NCBI GenBank assembly: GCA_944989445.1
Contig: CALYLW010000120.1
Coordinates: forward strand, 1,225,082-1,289,081
DNA: 64,000 bases
Source: Ampullaceana balthica
Lineage: Eukaryota; Mollusca; Gastropoda; Lymnaeidae
Direction of reading: 5' to 3'
A program made the translations under genes and the position numbers. Below the pieces are notes generated by a model. It was not told the DNA's origin and did no database searches. It saw only the letters and a program-made list of their open reading frames with translations. Below are positions 57,191-64,000 of the stretch, piece by piece (the first letter of the stretch is position 1; each line of letters opens with the position of its first letter).

Positions 57191-58218
57191 CACGTAGTTA
57201 CGCTACAGAGTAAAGCTTCAATATAAATCGTTGGTTTATGAGTTCAGGTCGCGTTAATACCGGTGGCTATTTTAAAAACTGTAGCCGATCGGTTTTTAAT
57301 TATTAGAAATCAATGTAGTTGTGTAGTGTTTATGTTGATTTGTTATTGTACTGTACAGGTTATTTATATTATTATTTATTTATTTTTCAACTAACTCGGA
57401 ACATGACATTCTTCATACACGTGAAAATATAAAATCACAAAACCACGTAACAAACCCTACAAATTTTAAATGGAGTTATAAGAAGATGACTTCCACTTAA
57501 TCTATCAATCATACATCTATTGTCTATTATACCAGTACTATTATGAATGTATGTATCGTACTTCCATATTATAATGGACTAGCACTTCTCTGAATATATA
57601 ACACATTCTTGTACTGTATTCTTCAATATCTTTTTCCAATGTTTATATCTACGATACTTCTACTGCTGCGATTCAGCAAACAGCACGCACTAATCCTATG
57701 TAATTTCATTAACTTAACCATTAAAGACACAACATGTTTTTTATAAATTCTTTAAATTAACTGGTTTCGAGAAGTTTGGTTCATTTTTTCTATTGGTTTA
57801 AATTTTTGTTGCATATTTCTGTGACGTGCTCGTTAGTCACGTCTCTCGGATTTATGAAAGGGAAGTGAATACTTCTGGGAATTTGATATTTTGGAGCACA
57901 TCAGGGGTTTTGTTTCCTTTGTTTTTTTCCTGTGTGTGTGTGTGTGGGGGGGGGGTTATTGGAAGAAACTTTTAACGTTATTGTCATGCCCTGGGGTGGG
58001 GAGTGCAAAATCCTGGCACCTGCAGGTTCTACCCTAGATCATGTTATAAATGTTGATTTCATTAACTTTTACACTTAAATTTAGATTCAAATTTATCACA
58101 GACCTAGTAGTAGAGTGTATATAGTAAGCAAATGGGTGGGGGGTGGGGTATTAATAGACATTAATTTTATACATAATAATAGACATTAATCAAATATTAA
58201 AATATATTTTAGACATAA

Positions 58219-58317
58219 TAATAATCCCTTTCCAGTCCTTGACGGACTATGGGGTATGTGAAGTAGCGTTCGCAGTCCCATGCCCCTATATCGCATGGAC
58301 TGGAAAGGGGGTTATTA
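58219..58317. mobile_element. Hairpin MITE, about 99 bp
   Basis: Ends aataatccctttccagtcc and ggactggaaagggggttatt are inverted repeats. The intact gene lacks it at the matching place (near 42145). Confidence 0.65.
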
Positions 58318-59028
58318 TAACATTTTAGACAATTAAGCTTGAATCCGGCGTTACAGATCTATATATATATATAATTCGCCAGATATTAGGACAAGCACAA
58401 GACGACGCAAGCAAGCAAGCTTGACGAATGACCCCCGCTAGGGTGGTGCAGGGGTGGTGGTATTTCAACCGCAGTGCGCATGTCTCGAGACTTACAATGC
58501 GTCTTGCGTTCAATCTCATTTCTTCGTTCTACTGTTTGTGTCAGTACTTTCCCCCTTTCTTTGCACTATATATGAGCAAATCTGCGGCGTATGCTACGCA
58601 GCGGGTTGTACCTAGTAAGTAACATTATGTTGACATATCCGAGAGTTTTAAGTAATACCTGAACAATCAATTCAGTAACAAATAGGTCCTTGATATACTC
58701 ATTTTTTAATACCCCTTTAAGAGTTATCCTAGCTTTAAATGTATCAATTTTATTCTCCCATTTACAGAGAGGTCCTAGCTATATCTGAAACCTTTGGTTC
58801 CTTGTTGTCTGTCAATGATATTTTCTTCAATGAACGCAACCTTGGATGGACAGGTGGCTTTCCTCATGCCTACTACAGTAAAGGTGTCGTCACTTTGGTC
58901 AAAGAACGCTGCCGGGGCCAGCAACCAAAACCCATCAGAGAACTATTCAACTTTCTGCTGGACTATGGCGTCACTGTTACTCTTTTAATGCCTACCGAAA
59001 TGTTAGAGATGAGGAAGGTGATAAAAAT

Positions 59029-59204
59029 CAGGGGCGTCTTAACGCATAGGCCCGTTTGGCATTTGCCCGGGGGCACACGAGCATTATTAGGGGCCCCATG
59101 GGAATATGTTTATTTATATATATTATGTAAATTTATTTTTTATTCCTGCTGGGGGGGGACTATTTCTTTGCCCGGGGGCCCAAAATGGTGTAAAGACGGC
59201 TCTG
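59029..59204. mobile_element. hAT MITE, 176 bp, TSD ATAAAAAT
   Basis: Ends caggggcgtcttaac and gtaaagacggctctg are imperfect inverted repeats. They are flanked by ataaaaat on both sides (59021-59028, 59205-59212). The intact gene has the empty site gtgataaaaatactttg at 42550-42566. It lies 11 bp after the donor of exon 5. Confidence 0.93.
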
Positions 59205-61934
59205 ATAAAAATACTTTGTTTAAAAGGGGGAATTAAGTCAAATGTTTGTGCTTGCTAAAATATTAATTTAATGTTGATGGAGGCTGAAATCTGGTATTTA
59301 AACAACGAAGTTACAGTGAAGAATTTGTGTTTATTCCTTAAAAGTTTATAAAAATTCTCATTTGTATTATTTGAAAATCAAAACGTCACAAAGATGGCAG
59401 GTGTGGAATGTTATTTTATTGATGAAAATAATTGGTTTACAAGTAGAATATATGTCGTAGGAAGAAACTACGTCGTCTTGTTCAAGCATTGGCCACGCCA
59501 CTGCTCTTGAATCTGTCGAAAATTATGTTCACAGATGACAATTAGTCTCTGGTCTTAGACTTAGATCCCATAGCTGACCATTCTCGGCTTTTTAAAGTTT
59601 TTTTGTTTTGTTTAACTCAAATATCACATGACATGTGATATTTCATTTAGACTAGAGATTTTATTTACTTACACTAACTACAATAGCTCTAGTAGGAAAA
59701 TAACAATGCACTGTCAGCAGTCATAAACTTATTTAGACAAGTCCTCCTATGTATTTCACAGTCAGCTGTCATAAACTTATTATGAATTCAAAAGTCATCT
59801 TATGATTACAGGACATTGACAGTGGTGATATTGCCAGAAAGATACCAGCTATTATACTAGGTGCACAGCCCGTCACAAAGGTATGATTAGATGCAGAGAT
59901 GCGTCGCTGTTTTAATTTAAAGAGCTATTTAAAATATCTTAATGAAGAGTCTAATCACTATGCTGCATTCAGGACATCCGAATAGAAATTATCTCAATTT
60001 TAAACGGGAGAAATTAAGTAAAATTTTAGAGTGTGTTGTTTTTAAAGTGCGCAATGCGGCTATAAGAATGGCCCCAGGACGAATGAGTGAAAACTTTAGA
60101 AGACTTTAAGTTATTGAAATCTTGATTAATTCATGATTATAGAAAATCTAAATAAATGAATAAAATTAATCATTATTTAATGGCAAGATAGTAAACGTTT
60201 TAGAAAAAGTTAGGGATAGATAACATTTTTAGACAAATCAATTTTAAATGCTTGTAAGAACATTGACAAAGTCTCAAACGTTTCTAATTCCTCGTATTTC
60301 ATGACTGTTTCCAGAGCATGCATGAGATTCTAATGAATCTTGCGGACAGAGGTCAGATACTGTACGGCTCTACTGAAGCTGGTTTTGTATGCACCGGAAG
60401 TGTGACACCCGACAACAAGGTAATTGACCATTGGATAAATTATTTTTGGACTTAGATTCTTAATTAAACTTTGCAAAATTATTGATCAAGAATAAATTTT
60501 GAGAGAAGATTTCAATTATTATGTATTTTGGAAAAGTACATCTATAATTTATATACTATGACCCGATAACTACACAGTTTAACCTAAAAATCATGACCAC
60601 ATTTTGCTTCTTTATTATTGTTGTTCAGGGTTGTTCCCTGTAAATACATTTCATAAATATTTTAGAGAATTTATAAAAATCATTTCGGATGTTATTAATA
60701 TTACAACTAAAATATATTTCAACACAAAGTTAAGAGCTTACCAAGTACAATTTTTAAAGTAAAGTGAAAAATTAAAGTAAAATGGATTCCTCTTGTGGAA
60801 ATTGTGTATACAATTTGTTATGTTCACTGGCGGGTTTTTTTTTATAAATATTTTGTCCTTGTTTTAGCAGGAAGTGATCTCAATAGAAATATTTAAAAGC
60901 TCTAAAATCCTATAAACATTTAATTTTAGGACATACTGAAGGCATTTTTCGTTGGTAAAGTATTCGCTAAGTGATAGAGTTGAAACTTGTTGATGAGGTG
61001 ACAGGGGAAATAATCACGTCGCCAAATGTCACAGGAAAGATGATCCTCAGAGGTGGGTTTATTTATTATGATAGGACGTAAAGCACGCCATATCTTTAAA
61101 ATCACGATACTTGTAAAAGTTTGACGGGATTAACTCATCACGGATTTCATTTCTACCAAGAATAACTTCTTACCTTGTAAAAATTCAATAAACATAGAGA
61201 ATCATTAGAATTACATTAATCCACCACATCAAAGGATTTCTATATCTTACGTATTGTAGTTTGCAAAGAAACGAAAAGTGTATAGACTATAGAGGAGATG
61301 CTATCAATGTCGCCTCCTAATATTTCTTGGATAGAAAAAAATAATGTATTGCTTTATTTTCATGCCCCTTCCCCCACCCACATATGTGGTGACACCGTTT
61401 CAGTAAGTTAATTGTCACACTTGGTCTTGAATAGGTGGCACAGTACTCAGAAAATATCTCAATCAAGAACAGTCAACAACCGGGGTGTTGACAGATGATG
61501 GATGGTACGACTCAGGGGACGTGGGATACTTAGAGTAAGTTTTTTGGGGGGTTGCATTCAATGTGTATGCTGTATGTGTTCATGCACGCGTCCATCTGTG
61601 TGTGTGCGTGCGTGCGTGGTCTGTTGGGGTGATATTAAATTTGCTCACATAAAATCACTTATGTCTCTTCTAACTGCACAGAAGAAAAGTTAAATGTTTT
61701 CTTAATAAACGGAAAAAAATTGTTTTTGTTCAGTGAGTTTGAGGACGTGCATATCATTGGAAGAACTTCAGATTCAGTTTTGAGTGGCCCTGAAGTTATC
61801 TACCCTCAATTGATGGAGAATGAAATGGTCAAATGTCCTGGCGTGGAGTCTGTTATTGTCATAGGTCAGTATTATCATGTAGTGAATATTTCATTGGTTG
61901 CACTTTAGGATGTGAATGATACAAGTACAGATTA

Positions 61935-63473
61935 ATCTTCGGAATCCTTACGTCTCGCGAGACTATGGTGCATCACCGTTGGATTGGGTTGCATTTCCTC
62001 GTGTGGCTGAGCAGACCTATCCTTGAGTGACAGTCTTTATCACAGCTTCTGCATACAAGTTGTGTGCTTCCCAAAGTTCTGGCCTTTCTCCTAGCTCTTC
62101 TGTCTATAGCCTCCTCCATCCTGCGCCACCTCTGATAGTTTAACGCCCTCCTTGACAGCTGTGCGTCGCGTGGATCGGTCTTCTCGTTTACACCCCCATT
62201 TGCTTGTGCTTATGCTGGCTGCTTTCATGTCCCTTTGTCTACTGTTTATTTCGTAATCGGAGGACAGTGAATTGGAGACCTTGGACCCCAAGTAGGTGAA
62301 GCCGTCCACAACCTCCAAGTTTTCATGTCGATATTGATGGTAGGAGGAGAGCATGCTTCTTGAGCAATGATGTTTATATTATTCAAGCTGATTTGCAGAC
62401 CACATTCTTTGCAGGCGTTGGAGAATCTTGACACGAGTTGCTGAAACCAGTTTCTCTGTGTGGTATCGTTGGAGAATCTTGACACCAGCTGCTGAAACCA
62501 GTTTCTCTGTGTGGTATCGTTGGAGAATCTTGACACAAGTTGCTGAAACCAGTTTCTCTGTGTGGTATCGTTGGAGAATCTTGACACAGCTGCTGAAACA
62601 GTTTCTCTGTGGTATCGTGGAGAATCTTGACACGAGTGGTTGAAACCACTTTCTCTGTGTGGTATCGTTGGAGAATCTTGACACAAGTTGCTGAAACCAG
62701 TTTCTCTGTGTGGTATCGTTGGAGAATCTTGACACGAGTTGCTGAAACCAGTTTCTGTGTGTGGTATCGTTGGAGAATCTTGACACGAGTTGCTGAAACC
62801 AGTTTCTCTGTGTGGTATCGTTGGAGAATCTTGACACGAGTGTTGAAACCACTTTCTCTGTGGTATCGTGGAGAATCTTGACACAAGTTGCTGAAACCAG
62901 TTTCTCTGTGTGGTATCGTTGGAGAATCTTGACACGAGTGTTGAAACACTTTCTCTGTGGTATCGTGGAGAATCTTGACACGAGTTGCTGAAACCAGTTT
63001 CTCTGTGTGGTATCGTTGGAGAATCTTGACACGAGTTGCTGAAACCAGTTTCTCTGTGTGGTATCGTTGGAGAATCTTGACACGAGTTGTTGAAACCACT
63101 TTCTCTGTGTGGTATCGTTGGAGAATCTTGACACGAGTTGTTGAAACCAGTTTCTGTGTGTGGTATCAGTGCCGCATCATCCGCAAAAAGTAGCTCGCGA
63201 ATTAGGACATCTGTCGTTATGGTTTTGGCTGGCAGTGTTGAAAAGCCCTCCATCAGCTCTGGTGTGTAACCAGAATCCCTCACTGCTACCCTTGAATGCC
63301 TATCGAAGTAGTGAAAGAGAATAATATTGCAAACAGTGTTGGTTCGACTACACAACCTTGATTAACTCTGCTGCTGACTGCATGGAAAGGCTTCTGAGGT
63401 AGATCCATTGAACTGCACTGTGCCCTGCATATTTTCATGGAAGTATCTGATGAGGACGAGTAGGTGTTGAGAT
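61935..63473 (-). pseudogene. LINE reverse transcriptase fragment with an internal 51-bp minisatellite
   Basis: On the minus strand the order is VNQGCVVEPTLFAILFSF (about 63390-63340), LIRELLFADDAALIPHTE (about 63210-63160), then an array, then FSNACKECGLQISLNNINII (about 62420-62360), and in another frame VVDGFTYLGSKVSNSLSS. This is the normal order of LINE RT motifs, with the FADD box kept. The part between FADD and FSNACKE is expanded by the repeat. Frameshifts separate the pieces. It inserted in intron 10 of the pseudogene and is absent from the intact gene. Confidence 0.82.
62408..63160 (-). repeat. 51-bp minisatellite inside the LINE RT, about 14-15 copies
   Basis: 51 bp is 17 codons, so the RT frame can cross it. 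The minus strand repeats LVSRFSNDTTQRNWFQQ. Some units are shorter and shift the frame, which is why three frames share the array. Confidence 0.93.
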
Positions 63474-64000
63474 TTATGAACGGAAAAGAAAGAGAATGAG
63501 ACAAATATCAAAAGATAGAAAAAGACGGCGAAATATGAAGTGATAGAGATGGGATGAGATTAATCAGGGAAGAGTAAAAGGCGGTGGATGAAATGACAAA
63601 CATGACTGCCATAATTTCGTCACATCATTGGAGCGGTTCCATGTGTGGTTAATTACTATAAAAAGCTACGACACTAACTACTACACAATCTCTGACTGAA
63701 AGAATTTATAGTGAAGGTTTTATTATTATTGTTAGTCTTTTAATTCTCTTCCTATCAGGAATCCCACACCCGGACATAGCCGAGGAACTGTGCGCATGCG
63801 TTATTCGAAGCCAGAATTCCAAACCTGTCAGAGGATGACCTGAAAACATTTTGTGAAACATTTTATGTCAGTGATTCAGCAGACATTTTCATACCAAACA
63901 AAATCATGTTTTTGGACCGCTTCCCGTGCAACGCAAATGGCAAAGTTATCAGAAGAGAGCTTCGGAAATTAGCGATTGATTATTTCAATAGCAAACAGAT

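Larger units (their letters stand above)
53998..64000 (+). pseudogene. Second acyl-CoA synthetase copy, degraded, runs off the right edge
   Basis: Matches exon by exon: 53998-54125 (partial), 55002-55100, 55316-55455, 56353-56568, 58768-59017, 59812-59880, 60315-60419, 60930-61052, 61435-61534, 61734-61864 and 63759-64000 (continues). Splice sites are kept. Three lesions are seen. Homology to exon 1 begins only at agtgaagcacctcag, so about 22 codons including every ATG are gone, and an in-frame TAG lies upstream. Exon 8 is 123 instead of 124 nt, giving TGA at 60972-60974. Exon 11 has one extra A at 63821-63823, giving a stop soon after. The P-loop, YGSTEAG and GWYDSGD codons remain. Exon 3 differs at several amino acids. 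It may still be transcribed from another start, but a full enzyme is not encoded. Confidence 0.88.

Overview
This is a eukaryotic, AT-rich, intron-containing and repeat-dense window. The gene architecture (short exons with GT/AG introns), abundant CR1/Jockey-type and other LINEs, Penelope-like and Gypsy elements, hAT and pogo-like MITEs, long (CT)n tracts and many minisatellites suggest an invertebrate animal. My best guess is a mollusc, probably a gastropod; that is inference from element and gene style, and no marker gene proves it.

Layout. 1-2653 is a 38-bp satellite array that runs off the left edge and is interrupted by a 100-N gap. A single-exon globin gene lies at 5756-6253. A three-exon gene for an unrecognised 690-residue coiled-coil protein spans 10750-26867. 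Its 13.4-kb first intron holds most of the mobile DNA on the left: a 3-bp-TSD MITE, a nested hAT/pogo pair, a Penelope-like element and a CR1-like LINE. From about 27250 a large tandem segmental duplication begins. Unit 1 (about 27.25-50.1 kb) has a flank and an intact 11-exon AMP-binding acyl-CoA synthetase-like gene (37664-48852, 569 codons, all intron phases consistent). Unit 2 (about 50.15-64.0 kb, running off the right edge) has the paralogous flank, a Gypsy remnant and a second copy of the synthetase gene. That second copy has lost its first exon start and carries a -1 frameshift in exon 8 and a +1 frameshift in exon 11, so it reads as a pseudogene.

The two units act as an internal alignment. 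Several mobile elements present in one are missing at the matching site of the other, giving occupied/empty-site pairs: a 264-bp MITE, a 180-bp MITE, a SINE, a LINE, a Helitron-like repeat, hAT MITEs and a 1.1-kb composite repeat. Both synthetase copies carry a minisatellite born from the 3' end of exon 4 together with its splice donor, expanded to about 7 units in unit 1 and about 17 in unit 2. I regard this as the most unusual structure here. Exon 7 and the start of intron 7 are almost identical between copies although the flanks are clearly diverged, which suggests gene conversion.

The host genes (globin, coiled-coil protein, acyl-CoA synthetase) show no functional link to each other. I found no tRNA, rRNA or CRISPR locus.
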